A DNA stretch of 64,000 nt from contig NZ_CP060828.1 in the NCBI RefSeq assembly GCF_014489635.1, forward strand, positions 6,346,001 through 6,410,000, written 5' to 3'. The DNA comes from Streptomyces roseirectus (GTDB lineage: Bacteria > Actinomycetota > Actinomycetes > Streptomycetales > Streptomycetaceae). Under the pieces are notes generated by a model. That model saw only the letters and a program-made list of their open reading frames with translations. It ran no database searches and was not told the DNA's origin. Shown here piece after piece: positions 35,068 through 44,942 of this stretch. The position numbers and the translations under genes were made by a program. Every line of letters starts with the position of its first letter. Position 1 is the stretch's first letter.

Positions 35068-35140
35068 GGGGCTATAGCTCAGTTGGTAGAGCGCCTGCAT
35101 GGCATGCAGGAGGTCAGGAGTTCAATTCTCCTTAGCTCCA
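35068..35140 (+). tRNA. tRNA-Ala (GGC anticodon), copy 2
   Basis: A 73-nt sequence identical to copy 1 at 34361-34433, same anticodon GGC, CCA not encoded. The flanks differ except for a similar terminator sequence directly downstream, so the duplication is old or only the functional part is maintained by conversion. Confidence 0.97.
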
Positions 35141-35150
35141 CTCCCCGAAG

Positions 35151-35179
35151 ATCCCGCCCCGGTTGGGGCGGGATTTTTC
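35151..35179 (+). terminator. Intrinsic terminator of tRNA-Ala copy 2
   Basis: atcccgcccc (35151-35160), loop ggtt, ggggcgggat (35165-35174), then TTTTC: a 10-bp perfect stem with a T run. Confidence 0.9.
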
Positions 35180-35197
35180 GTGCGTGTGTGTCCTGCG

Positions 35198-35235
35198 ACG
35201 AGAAGGGGCCGCCTGATCAGGCGGCCCCTTCTCGT
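35198..35235. terminator. 38-bp perfect palindrome, probable bidirectional terminator
   Basis: Arms of 19 bp (35198-35216 and 35217-35235) meet at a central TGATCA with no unpaired spacer. It lies between the tRNA (+) and the convergent NuoF-like gene (-), 39 bp before the end of the latter. It is the natural terminator for the leftward operon. Confidence 0.75.
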
Positions 35236-35273
35236 GTGTTCCCGTGTGCTGCTCCTGCTCCTGCTTCTAACTT

Positions 35274-36902
35274 CTAGCGACCCAGGGCTCTTCGGCCTCT
35301 GCCGCCGCCGTTCTCGCGGTTGGAGAGGACCGGGAGGTTCTTGGCGGGGGCCTGGCCTCGGGTGTCCTCCTCGATGCGGAGGGCCAGGGCGGGGCAGCGG
35401 CGGACGGCGCGCAGGGCCTTGGCCTCGGCGTAGCGGGGGACCTTGGCCTGGGCGACGGTGGGGAAGCCGTCGGCGCCGAGCTGGAAGACCTCGGGGAGGA
35501 TGTCGGCGCACAGGCCGTGGCCCCGGCACAGGGTCCAGTCGACGAAGATCTTCTGCCGGCTGCCCGAGGCGTCGGCCGCGGGCTCGCCGCCGCCGGGGAT
35601 GCCGACCGGGAGCTGGCCGTCCTCGAACAGGGGCAGCACGCCCTCCACGGGGCGGCCGCAGCCGTTGCCGAGGACATGGGCCGCGAGGTCGTCCGTGAAC
35701 GCCTTGATGGTCGATTCGAGGAACATCGCGGAGCCGTCGGGGTGCGAACAGGCGCCACGGCGCTTGACGTTCTTCGCGACCTGCTTGAGCGCTTCGAGGG
35801 CGGCCGGGCCGCCGCCGTTGAGGATGTCCTCCATGCCGCGCGCGGCGGCCGGCAGGCCCAGGTAGCAGGGCCCGCACTGGCCCGCGCTCTCCTCGGCCAG
35901 CCACTGCGCCACCCGCAGCGACTCGCCCAGCGGGCACGTCTCCTGACTGATCGGCAGGATCGCCCCGGCGCCCAGCGCGCCGCCCACCGCGTCCAGGGAG
36001 TTGCGGGAGACGACCGCCTCGTTGACGGTCGCCGCGTCGATCCACTTGCCGTGGTAGCCGCCCGTCAGCACCCCCTGCGGGACCGGCGGGGCACCGGCGA
36101 GCTGGAGGACGTAGCGCAGCGGGACGCCCGTGGGGACCTCGATGACCATCGGGCGGGCGACCGCGCCGGAGACGGTCAGCATGACGGTGCCCGGCTCGTC
36201 GTACAGCCCCGTGTTGCCGTAGCGCTCGGGGCCGATGCGGGCGGCGATGGCGAGCTGGGCGAACGTCTCGGCGTTCGACAGGAGCGTCGGGGCGCCGCCG
36301 ACGCCGTTCTGGGAGGCGCTGGTCTTGCGGCCGGGCGGGATCGCGGGGCCGCCGTCGATCGAGCGGATCAGGGACGCGGCGGCGCCCGTCACCATGCGGA
36401 TCGGGTTGCGCTGCACGAACGCGCGGAGCGCCGAGCGGCGGCTGTTGCTCAGCCCGCGCTCGGCGAGGGCGGCCTCCATGGACCGCTGCGTCGACTCACG
36501 GGTGACCCCCACCACGAGCGTGCGGGCACCCAGCGCCTCGGCGCACAGCAGCGCGCCGTCCAGGATGAGGTGCGGGGCACGGTTGATCATCACCGTGTCC
36601 TTGCGGCAGGCCGGTTCGTCCTCGCTGCCGTTGATGACGACGACGGGACGTATGCCCTTCTTGATCGCCGCGTCCGCCACCGAGCGGAGCTTCTTGTGGA
36701 ACGGGAAGCCCGCCCCGCCACGCCCCTTGAGGTTGATCCGCTCGGCGAGCTGGGCGAGTTTCTCGCCGCCGATGGGTTCGAGGGGCCCGTGCACCTTCAG
36801 GTGCATGGGCAGATCGAGCCGTTCGACAAGGTCGAAACCCGACGTGAGCTGCGGAAGCCCGACCACGCGGACCTCTGGGACGTCGGGCAGGGCCTCGTTC
36901 AC
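35274..36902 (-). CDS. NuoF-like NADH-binding protein fused to a C-terminal ferredoxin
   Basis: 542 residues. Residues about 30-390 are homologous to the 51-kDa complex I subunit: LKGRGGAGFPFHKK (flavin/NADH loop), INGSEDEPACRKD, an SLBB-like part near 235-300, and the Fe-S region SAGQCGPCYLG with C343 and C346 plus C385 in RGACSHPDG. The first Cys of the canonical E-S-C-G-x-C-x-P-C motif is Ala here. A ferredoxin domain (about 455-525) has LCRGHGLCADILPEVF and a later CPALAL Cys, the pattern of a [3Fe-4S] or single-cluster actinobacterial ferredoxin. It is not part of a nuo operon. GTG 36902 overlaps the stop of the upstream cytochrome gene (GTGA), so the two products probably work together: NADH to flavin to Fe-S to haem. 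Confidence 0.85.
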   Translation of the reverse strand: MNEALPDVPEVRVVGLPQLTSGFDLVERLDLPMHLKVHGPLEPIGGEKLAQLAERINLKGRGGAGFPFHKKLRSVADAAIKKGIRPVVVINGSEDEPACRKDTVMINRAPHLILDGALLCAEALGARTLVVGVTRESTQRSMEAALAERGLSNSRRSALRAFVQRNPIRMVTGAAASLIRSIDGGPAIPPGRKTSASQNGVGGAPTLLSNAETFAQLAIAARIGPERYGNTGLYDEPGTVMLTVSGAVARPMVIEVPTGVPLRYVLQLAGAPPVPQGVLTGGYHGKWIDAATVNEAVVSRNSLDAVGGALGAGAILPISQETCPLGESLRVAQWLAEESAGQCGPCYLGLPAAARGMEDILNGGGPAALEALKQVAKNVKRRGACSHPDGSAMFLESTIKAFTDDLAAHVLGNGCGRPVEGVLPLFEDGQLPVGIPGGGEPAADASGSRQKIFVDWTLCRGHGLCADILPEVFQLGADGFPTVAQAKVPRYAEAKALRAVRRCPALALRIEEDTRGQAPAKNLPVLSNRENGGGRGRRALGR

Positions 36903-38104
36903 CTATAGCCTCCGGAAGGCGTGTTCCACGCTTCGCCCGCGCCGGGCGTCGGGCCGCCGTTGTACGGGTCGTTCGGGTTGTACGGACGGGCGCCGGGGTT
37001 CGGCTCGCCCTGCGGCGCGCCGGCGCCGTAGACGGGGATGTTGAACCCGGTGTCCTGCATCGGGTCGTACGCGGACGGCGGCGCCTCGCCGACCGGCGGC
37101 GGGGACGGGATCGGCCAGCTGCCCGAGGTGCTGCCCGGGGCGTCCACGCGCGGCATCGCCTCGGTCGCCTGCGTGTCGAACGGCATGTTCATCCGCGCGG
37201 TCTGGTCGGCGCCGTACGCCGGGGTGGGCGTCGGCGCGGCGGTGCGGTACGCGGCGGCGAAACCGCCGGCCTCCGGGGCGGGCGTACCGAACAGGGACGA
37301 CGTCCGCGGGCCCGGCGCGGGGCGCTCGCGCTCGCGTTCGGCGCGGGGGGCGCGCTCGGCGGGGCCGTTCTCGGAGACGCGGGCGCGGCTCTCCGCCAGC
37401 TCGTCGCGCATGCCGCCCTCGGAGCCGATCACGGCGGCGAGGCGGTCGGCGACCTTGCGTTTGAAGGAGCGGGGCGCGGAGCGCAGCGCCAGGGCCGCGA
37501 TCACGGCGACCAGGCAGAGCTGGTAGCTGACCATGAAGAACGGCTTGGCCGCGCGGCCCGCGAACAGCCCGTGGATCAGGGCCGCGCACAGCGCCGGGTA
37601 GGCCATCATGTGCATCATCCGCCAGCGCGCCGCGGTCGCCGCCGGGGAGGCGAACTGGTTGCGCAGCGCCCCCGTCACCCCGACGAAGATCATCAGCAGC
37701 GCGGCCAGCGAGCCGAGGCCGATCAGCCCGCCGATGCCGGTGAAGCCGAGGCTGAAGGGGATCAGCGCGCCGATCAGGACGGTGTGCTCCATCGCGAGCT
37801 TGATGGTGATGTGCACCAGGAGGAACGCGATCGAGGAGACGGCGGTCACCCGGTGGATGCCCTGGGCCACGATCCGCTGACGCGTGTTGAGGATGAGCCG
37901 GTCCTGGGCGACGAGCCCCCAGATCACCGAGCAGGTGAGGCTCACCAGGGCGAGCACGCCCGCGCCGAAGTTCAGGAACTCCTGGAGCCAGTTGCCTCCG
38001 AGGACCACCACCACGGGTATGAGGACGAGGACGACAGCCGTCGCGATCCCGTACGCGGACCGTCCCGGCTGAGGGAGCGAGGTGTTACTACGACGAGGGT
38101 TCAT
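36899..38104 (-). CDS. Bis-histidine membrane cytochrome b-like protein (ferric-reductase-like transmembrane domain) with long disordered tail
   Basis: 401 residues with about six transmembrane helices in residues 15-215. Two helices carry paired His at helix spacing: H84/H98 (IHRVTAVSSIAFLLVH) and H165/H178 (HMMAYPALCAALIH), fitting two stacked b haems as in NOX/FRD/YedZ-type domains. The C-terminal 180 residues are Pro/Gly/Ala/Arg-rich, probably cytosolic and disordered. No FAD or NAD domain is attached, so an electron donor must come from elsewhere; the coupled NuoF-like/ferredoxin protein is the obvious candidate. ATG 38104. Divergent from leuS. Confidence 0.82.
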   Translation of the reverse strand: MNPRRSNTSLPQPGRSAYGIATAVVLVLIPVVVVLGGNWLQEFLNFGAGVLALVSLTCSVIWGLVAQDRLILNTRQRIVAQGIHRVTAVSSIAFLLVHITIKLAMEHTVLIGALIPFSLGFTGIGGLIGLGSLAALLMIFVGVTGALRNQFASPAATAARWRMMHMMAYPALCAALIHGLFAGRAAKPFFMVSYQLCLVAVIAALALRSAPRSFKRKVADRLAAVIGSEGGMRDELAESRARVSENGPAERAPRAERERERPAPGPRTSSLFGTPAPEAGGFAAAYRTAAPTPTPAYGADQTARMNMPFDTQATEAMPRVDAPGSTSGSWPIPSPPPVGEAPPSAYDPMQDTGFNIPVYGAGAPQGEPNPGARPYNPNDPYNGGPTPGAGEAWNTPSGGYR

Positions 38105-38343
38105 GGGGGCAACTCCGAGCAGTCCGGGAAAGCGGTCCCGCTGCCGAACTCTAAGTGGGCGCCATACCGATGGGTACGAGTTTGAGTTATTGGGCTGTTA
38201 CCTACGGGAGGGGTTGCCGAAGCGATGTCCCTATAGGGGGCGTTGTGTCGGATAATTTTTGAACGGTGGTCAGTTTTCGCTCCCGTGCTCGCGGTGTCGT
38301 ACAGCTATACGCAACTCCGTCGCAGTGTGCTCAAACGCTGCGG

Positions 38344-38349
38344 TACTCT
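38344..38349 (+). promoter_or_regulatory. -10 element of the leuS leader transcript
   Basis: TACTCT ends 6 nt before the leader-peptide ATG (38356). The same hexamer at the same distance precedes the 27534 gene in this window. It implies that the leader peptide is translated from a leaderless 5' end. Confidence 0.55.
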
Positions 38350-38355
38350 GACGGC

Positions 38356-38394
38356 ATGCGTGCCGTACGCCTTCTGCTTAGCGGGCCGCGCTGA
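38356..38394 (+). CDS. leuS leader peptide MRAVRLLLSGPR
   Basis: A 12-codon frame with three consecutive leucine codons (CTT CTG CTT, 38371-38379) and a TGA at 38392. It begins directly after a -10 element and is followed by a stem (38385-38436) and an intrinsic terminator (38438-38462) before leuS. This is the architecture of ribosome-mediated attenuation: stalling at Leu codons when charged tRNA-Leu is short would change downstream folding and allow read-through into leuS. Too short for standard gene calling. The regulation itself is inferred. Confidence 0.7.
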   Translation: MRAVRLLLSGPR

Positions 38395-38436
38395 CCAGTC
38401 CCGACCGCCGGTGAGAGTGGTCGGAGTCGGCGCGGC
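38385..38436 (+). promoter_or_regulatory. Leader stem overlapping the end of the leuS leader peptide
   Basis: Outer arms gccgcgc (38385-38391) and gcgcggc (38430-38436) are complementary, and an inner stem ccgacc/ggtcgg (38401-38406/38419-38424) stacks within. The left outer arm covers the last sense codons and stop of the leader peptide, so a ribosome at the leucine codons or the stop would affect pairing. Which fold is pause, antiterminator or anti-antiterminator cannot be settled by eye. Confidence 0.5.
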
Positions 38437-38437
38437 G

Positions 38438-38462
38438 TCCCCTCCTGTGCGAGGGGATTTTT
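38438..38462 (+). terminator. Intrinsic terminator (attenuator) upstream of leuS
   Basis: tcccctc (38438-38444), loop ctgtgc, gagggga (38451-38457), then TTTTT (38458-38462). A 7-bp stem with a five-T run lies 67 bp before the leuS start codon and after the leader peptide, where only an attenuator makes sense. Confidence 0.82.
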
Positions 38463-38529
38463 CGTTTCCCGGGTCGGCCGAAGCCGCCGGGCCCCGCCGG
38501 GCAGAGACGATCGATGGAGCTTTGAGGAC

Positions 38530-41421
<2,892 letters not shown>

Positions 41422-41539
41422 GGTGTGGGATCGCGAGCGCGCTCTGTTTCGGCCGGGGGGTCGGGGTGGGGCGCGCTTTGCGTTGGGGGTGGGTGGGGGG
41501 TTACGGCGGGAGGGTTCTCGCCCCCGCCGCCCCTACCCT

Positions 41540-41690
41540 CCCCCAAGCTCTTCGAGCAGGGGGGACCCCCACATCCTCCGAAGGGGCTCCGCCCCTTCCA
41601 CCCCGCCAGGGGCTCCGCCCCCGGACCCCGTTCGGCCCTTGAGGGGCCTCGTCCTCAAACGCCGGACGGGCTGAAAATCGCTGGCCCGCG
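41540..41690. repeat. Composite Streptomyces interspersed repeat
   Basis: Blocks in order: cccccaagctcttcgagcag with gggggaccccca-like continuation, two GGGGCTCCGCCCC palindromes (41583-41595 and 41609-41621; the first extends to AAGGGGCtccGCCCCTT), ccggaccccgttcggccctt, and cctcgtcctcaaacgccgga followed by cgggctgaaa. I recognise these as sequences commonly found between Streptomyces genes. They probably form stems downstream of leuS and may serve as its terminator. Confidence 0.6.
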
Positions 41691-41840
41691 TTGGGAGGGG
41701 GCGGTGGGGGTGGTGGCGTGTGGGGGCCGTGGCGGGCAGGTCCCCTACGGGGTGGGTGGGGCGGGGTGGTGAGTAGGCGGCGGAGTGTGCTGGGGGGTGG
41801 GGGCGGGTGTCGGTGGGGTGCCGCCTTCGTAGCTCTCGCC

Positions 41841-41930
41841 AGCTCGCCAGCTCGCCAGCTCGCCAGCTCGCCAGCTCGCCGGGGCGTCGGGGCGTCGGGG
41901 CGGCGGGGCGGCGGGGCGGCGGGGCGGCGG
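41841..41930. repeat. Two adjacent 8-bp tandem arrays
   Basis: Five copies of AGCTCGCC (41841-41880) are followed immediately by six copies of GGGGCG(T/G)C (41881-41928; two with T, four with G) plus GG. Both arrays have an 8-bp period and abut without a gap. Confidence 0.92.
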
Positions 41931-42067
41931 TCTGGCAGGGGTGGGAGGGGGGTCCCCTACGGGGTGGGTGGGGGGAAGGTCAGGGTTGGGGGGAACTCTG
42001 GGGTGGTGGGGGGCGTTTATCGTGGAAAGGCGGCGCGGGTGCGTCGGGTTGGGGACGGAGGAGTGCT

Positions 42068-42784
42068 GTGGAAGCCGTGATCGCAGTGGTTGCGCTGGTT
42101 TTCTTGGTGCTCTTCGCGTTGGGGGTTTATGGGACTGTGAAGGCTGTGGGGGCTGCCAAGCGGAGTGTGGACCGGACTATTGGGCAGGCTCGGCGGACTG
42201 TCGAGGACCACACCTTGCGGGCGAAGTCGTTGGGGCGGCCGGGGCCCGCGGGGGAGATCGCTCAGCTGAGGCTGACGTTGCGGACGTCGATGAGGGCCAC
42301 GCAGGACGCGCTGCACGTGGGCGTCGCGGAGGACGAGTCGCTGAAGGAGTCGCTGGGCCTGTTCGCGCGGCTCAGTGAGCACGGGCATCAGCTCGACGAC
42401 GAACTCAAGCGGCTGGAGTCGGATCCGGACCGGAACACCCTGGCTCAGCGGCTCCCGGAACTGCGGGAACGCACCGAGCGGATCACGGCCTCGGCGGACT
42501 CCCTGCGCTGGGCCGCCCGCGACCGCGCGAGCAGGTTCGCGGCGGACGACCTGGACTCGCTGAGCGCGCAGATCGACGTCGAGGCGGGCGCGCTGCGGCA
42601 CTGGACGACGGACGACGTCCCGACGTCCGGGCGGACTCCCGGCCAGTCCTGGCCGCCCCCGGCCGGCGAGCCCACGGCAGCACCGCGCGCCGCACAGGAA
42701 CCGTCCCGCCCCGAGATCACCCCGCAGCCCCCGCGCCCCACGTACCCGTGGGAGAAGAAACCCCGCCCGGAGAGCACGACCTGA
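42068..42784 (+). CDS. Membrane-anchored coiled-coil protein of unknown function
   Basis: 238 residues: an N-terminal transmembrane helix (about 4-24, VIAVVALVFLVLFALGVYG), then a long mostly helical region with charged heptads (about 30-180: RSVDRTIGQARRTVEDH, KESLGLFARLSEHGHQLDDELKRL, ERTERITASADSL), then a Pro-rich disordered tail. GTG 42068 has GGAGGAG 5 nt upstream. The topology suggests a cytosolic coiled coil tethered to the membrane. No family recognised. Confidence 0.8.
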   Translation: MEAVIAVVALVFLVLFALGVYGTVKAVGAAKRSVDRTIGQARRTVEDHTLRAKSLGRPGPAGEIAQLRLTLRTSMRATQDALHVGVAEDESLKESLGLFARLSEHGHQLDDELKRLESDPDRNTLAQRLPELRERTERITASADSLRWAARDRASRFAADDLDSLSAQIDVEAGALRHWTTDDVPTSGRTPGQSWPPPAGEPTAAPRAAQEPSRPEITPQPPRPTYPWEKKPRPESTT

Positions 42785-42866
42785 CCGGGGCCGCCCGTAC
42801 ACCTTGATTCGGTCAAGGACGCCCAGCGGGCGAGGGGCCGGGCTGACGGTCCCCTGCTACGCCAGG

Positions 42867-42872
42867 TAACCT
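42867..42872 (+). promoter_or_regulatory. -10 element of the DegV gene (leaderless)
   Basis: TAACCT ends 7 nt before ATG 42880, with CTGACG (42843-42848) 18 nt upstream as a possible -35. No Shine-Dalgarno sequence. Confidence 0.5.
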
Positions 42873-42879
42873 CCAGCTC

Positions 42880-43725
42880 ATGTCCCGCCATGTCGCGATC
42901 GTCACGGATTCAACGGCCTACCTGCCGCAGCGGGCGATGGAACGTCACGGCATCACGGCGGTACCGCTGACGGTGGTCCTCGGCGACCAGGCGCTGGAGG
43001 AGGGCACGGAGATCTCGACGAGGTCCCTGGCCCAGGCCCTCCAGAAGCGGCGCCCGGTGACGACCTCGCGCCCCGGCACCGAGGTGTTCGCCGAGACGTA
43101 CCGCAAGGTCGCCGAGTCCGGCGCCACCGGCATCGTCTCGCTCCACCTCTCCGCCGAACTCTCGGGCACCTACGACGCGGCCGTCGTCGCCGCGCGCCAG
43201 GCCCCCGTGCCCGTGCGGGTCGTGGACACCGGCATGGTCGCGATGGCCCTCGGCTTCTGCGCGCTCGCCGCCGCCGAGACGGCCCAGGCGGGCGGCACGG
43301 TCGACGAGGCGGTGACGGCGGCGGAGAAACGCGCCTCCGCGACCTCCGCGTACTTCTACGTCGACACCCTCGACTACCTCCGCCGGGGCGGGCGGATCGG
43401 CGCGGCCCAGGCGCTGCTGGGCTCCGCGCTCGCCGTGAAGCCGCTGCTCCAGCTCGACGAGGGGCGTATCGACCTGCTGGAGAAGGTGCGGACGGCGTCC
43501 AAGGCGATCGCGCGGCTCGAGGAGCTGGCGGTCGAGCGGGCCGGGGCGGCGGCCGTCGATCTCGCGGTGCACCATCTCTCCGCGCCGGAGCGGGCGAGTG
43601 TGCTGGCGGAGCGGTTGCGGGAGCGGGTGGCGGGGCTGGGGGAGTTGCATGTGAGTGAGGTGGGGGCGGTGATCGGGGCGCATACGGGGCCTGGGTTGTT
43701 GGGGGTTGTGGTCTCGCCTCGGTAG
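42880..43725 (+). CDS. DegV family fatty-acid-binding protein
   Basis: 281 residues. HVAIVTDSTAYLP at the N-terminus, VTTSRPGTEVF, IVSLHLSAELSGTYDAAVVAA and LDYLRRGGRIG are DegV signatures. DegV/FakB proteins bind a fatty acid in a two-domain cleft and present it to a kinase FakA. No fakA-like gene (DAK domain) is visible in the window. The ATG is preceded by a -10 element only. Ends before a short hairpin (43767-43784). Confidence 0.93.
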   Translation: MSRHVAIVTDSTAYLPQRAMERHGITAVPLTVVLGDQALEEGTEISTRSLAQALQKRRPVTTSRPGTEVFAETYRKVAESGATGIVSLHLSAELSGTYDAAVVAARQAPVPVRVVDTGMVAMALGFCALAAAETAQAGGTVDEAVTAAEKRASATSAYFYVDTLDYLRRGGRIGAAQALLGSALAVKPLLQLDEGRIDLLEKVRTASKAIARLEELAVERAGAAAVDLAVHHLSAPERASVLAERLRERVAGLGELHVSEVGAVIGAHTGPGLLGVVVSPR

Positions 43726-43766
43726 GTGGGGCTGCGGGGGCTGTGGTTGTAGGGGGGAGCGGGGTC

Positions 43767-43784
43767 GTCACTCTTGTGGGTGAC
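43767..43784 (+). terminator. Weak hairpin after the DegV gene
   Basis: gtcac (43767-43771) and gtgac (43780-43784) pair around an 8-nt loop. There is no T run, so termination is uncertain. Confidence 0.3.
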
Positions 43785-43788
43785 TGAG

Positions 43789-43815
43789 TTATCCACAGGT
43801 GGGTGGTTGTCCACT
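43789..43815 (+). promoter_or_regulatory. Two DnaA-box-like sites upstream of comEA
   Basis: TTATCCACA (43789-43797) is an exact consensus DnaA box and TTGTCCACT (43807-43815) differs from the Streptomyces form TTGTCCACA only at the last base. Both have the same orientation and are 18 bp apart, in the 140-bp gap between the DegV gene and comEA. Confidence 0.5.
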
Positions 43816-43853
43816 GATATCGGGCTGGATCCCCATGGGGTGGTGGATTGCCC

Positions 43854-43859
43854 GATTCT
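43854..43859 (+). promoter_or_regulatory. -10-like element of comEA
   Basis: GATTCT ends 6 nt before ATG 43866. The match is weaker than others in the window, but the spacing is the same as for the other predicted leaderless genes. Confidence 0.35.
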
Positions 43860-43865
43860 CGACTC

Positions 43866-44942
43866 ATGGCGATTCGATCACGTACACGTACGACGACCGC
43901 GACGAGTGGGCCCGGGAGGGCCGCCGGCTCCGACAGCCGTGTCCGGCGTCGAGGGGGTGGGCGGCGGGCTTCGGCGGTGGAGACGAGGCGGCGGGTGGAG
44001 GTGTTGTTCGGGGAGCGGGCTGAGCGGGCTGAGGGGGCCGAGAGGGTGGAACGGGTCGCGGGGAGTGGGGAGTTGGGGGTCGGGGAGGTGCGCGGGGGCG
44101 GTGACGTCGGTGACGGCGGCGAGGTTGTCGGGCGGGACGGTGGTGTGGGGCGGCGGGCTCGGGTCGGGGCCGCGGTGTGGGAGCGGATGCCGGTGTGGGT
44201 GCAGGCGCGGTGCGGGATGGAGCGGCGGGGTGTCGTCGCGCTGACGGTCGTGCTGGTGGTGGCCGTGGTGTTCGCGGGGCAGCACTTCTGGGCGGGGCGG
44301 ACGCAGAGTGTGCGGGCGCCGGAGGTGGTGCGGGCGGAGGCCCTGGAGTCGGGGGACCCGGGGGCGGCTGGGACCGGCGTGGCCGGAACTGGCGTGGCTG
44401 GGGCGGGAGTTGCCGGTGCCGGTGTTGCCGGAGCGGGGAGTTCCGCCGGGGTGCCTGCCGCGCCTGTCGCGTCCGCCGGGGCCTCGGCGGGCGGGGAGAT
44501 CGTCGTCGACGTCAGTGGGAAGGTGCGGAATCCCGGGGTACACCGGTTGCCGGCGGGGTCGCGGGTGGTGGACGCGTTGCGGGCGGCGGGCGGGGTGCGG
44601 CCGGGGGCGAGTGCGGAGGGGTTGAACCAGGCGCGGTTCCTGGTGGACGGGGAGCAGGTGGCGGTGGGGGTGCCTGGTGCCGTCGGGGGTGCTGGGGTCG
44701 GGGCTGGTGGCGGGGCCGGTGTTGTCGGGGGAGGCGCGGGCGCGGCGGGGGTGCCGGTGTCGCTGGGGACCGCGACGCTGGAGCAGCTTGACGGGCTGCC
44801 CGGGGTGGGGCCGGTGCTGGCCCAGCACATCCTGGACTACCGCACGCAGCACGGCGGGTTCCGTTCCGTCGACGAACTGCGGCAGGTGAACGGGATCGGG
44901 GAGCGGCGGTTCTCCGAGCTGCGGGAGCTCGTACGGCCATGA
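43866..44942 (+). CDS. comEA: ComEA family DNA-binding protein (SLBB + helix-hairpin-helix)
   Basis: 358 residues. A basic then acidic disordered cytosolic N-terminus (1-115), one transmembrane helix (about 120-140, VVALTVVLVVAVVFAG), a Gly/Ala/Val-rich linker with GTGVAG repeats, an SLBB domain (about 205-265, EIVVDVSGKVRNPGVHRLPAG), a second Gly-rich linker, and a C-terminal HhH pair (about 300-357, LEQLDGLPGVGPVLAQHIL and LRQVNGIGERRFSELR). ComEA binds incoming double-stranded DNA outside the membrane. ATG 43866 is taken because of the -10 element; a TTG at 43848 is also in frame. The stop overlaps comEC (ATGA). Confidence 0.9.
   Translation: MAIRSRTRTTTATSGPGRAAGSDSRVRRRGGGRRASAVETRRRVEVLFGERAERAEGAERVERVAGSGELGVGEVRGGGDVGDGGEVVGRDGGVGRRARVGAAVWERMPVWVQARCGMERRGVVALTVVLVVAVVFAGQHFWAGRTQSVRAPEVVRAEALESGDPGAAGTGVAGTGVAGAGVAGAGVAGAGSSAGVPAAPVASAGASAGGEIVVDVSGKVRNPGVHRLPAGSRVVDALRAAGGVRPGASAEGLNQARFLVDGEQVAVGVPGAVGGAGVGAGGGAGVVGGGAGAAGVPVSLGTATLEQLDGLPGVGPVLAQHILDYRTQHGGFRSVDELRQVNGIGERRFSELRELVRP

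Larger units (their letters stand above)
38105..38529. other. Divergent control region between the cytochrome gene and leuS
   Basis: 425 bp. The part next to the cytochrome gene contains A/T-rich tracts (ggataatttttgaa near 38250), unusual in this genome, probably promoter sequence. The part before leuS holds a leaderless leader peptide, paired stems and an intrinsic terminator listed separately. No further gene seen. Confidence 0.6.
41422..42067. other. 646-bp intergenic mosaic of repeats after leuS
   Basis: No supportable gene. It contains Streptomyces-type interspersed palindromic sequences (about 41520-41690), a 20-bp-plus direct repeat (41739 and 41951, beginning ggtcccctacggggtgggtg), and two adjacent 8-bp tandem arrays (41841-41930). 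The final 15 bp carry the GGAGGAG ribosome binding site of the next gene. Frames running through it give low-complexity Gly/Arg/Ser products. Confidence 0.6.

Noticed and set aside
38150..38529. T-box riboswitch upstream of leuS
   Set aside because: No T-box consensus (AGGGTGGNACCGCG-like) was found; the Leu-rich leader peptide explains the terminator better.
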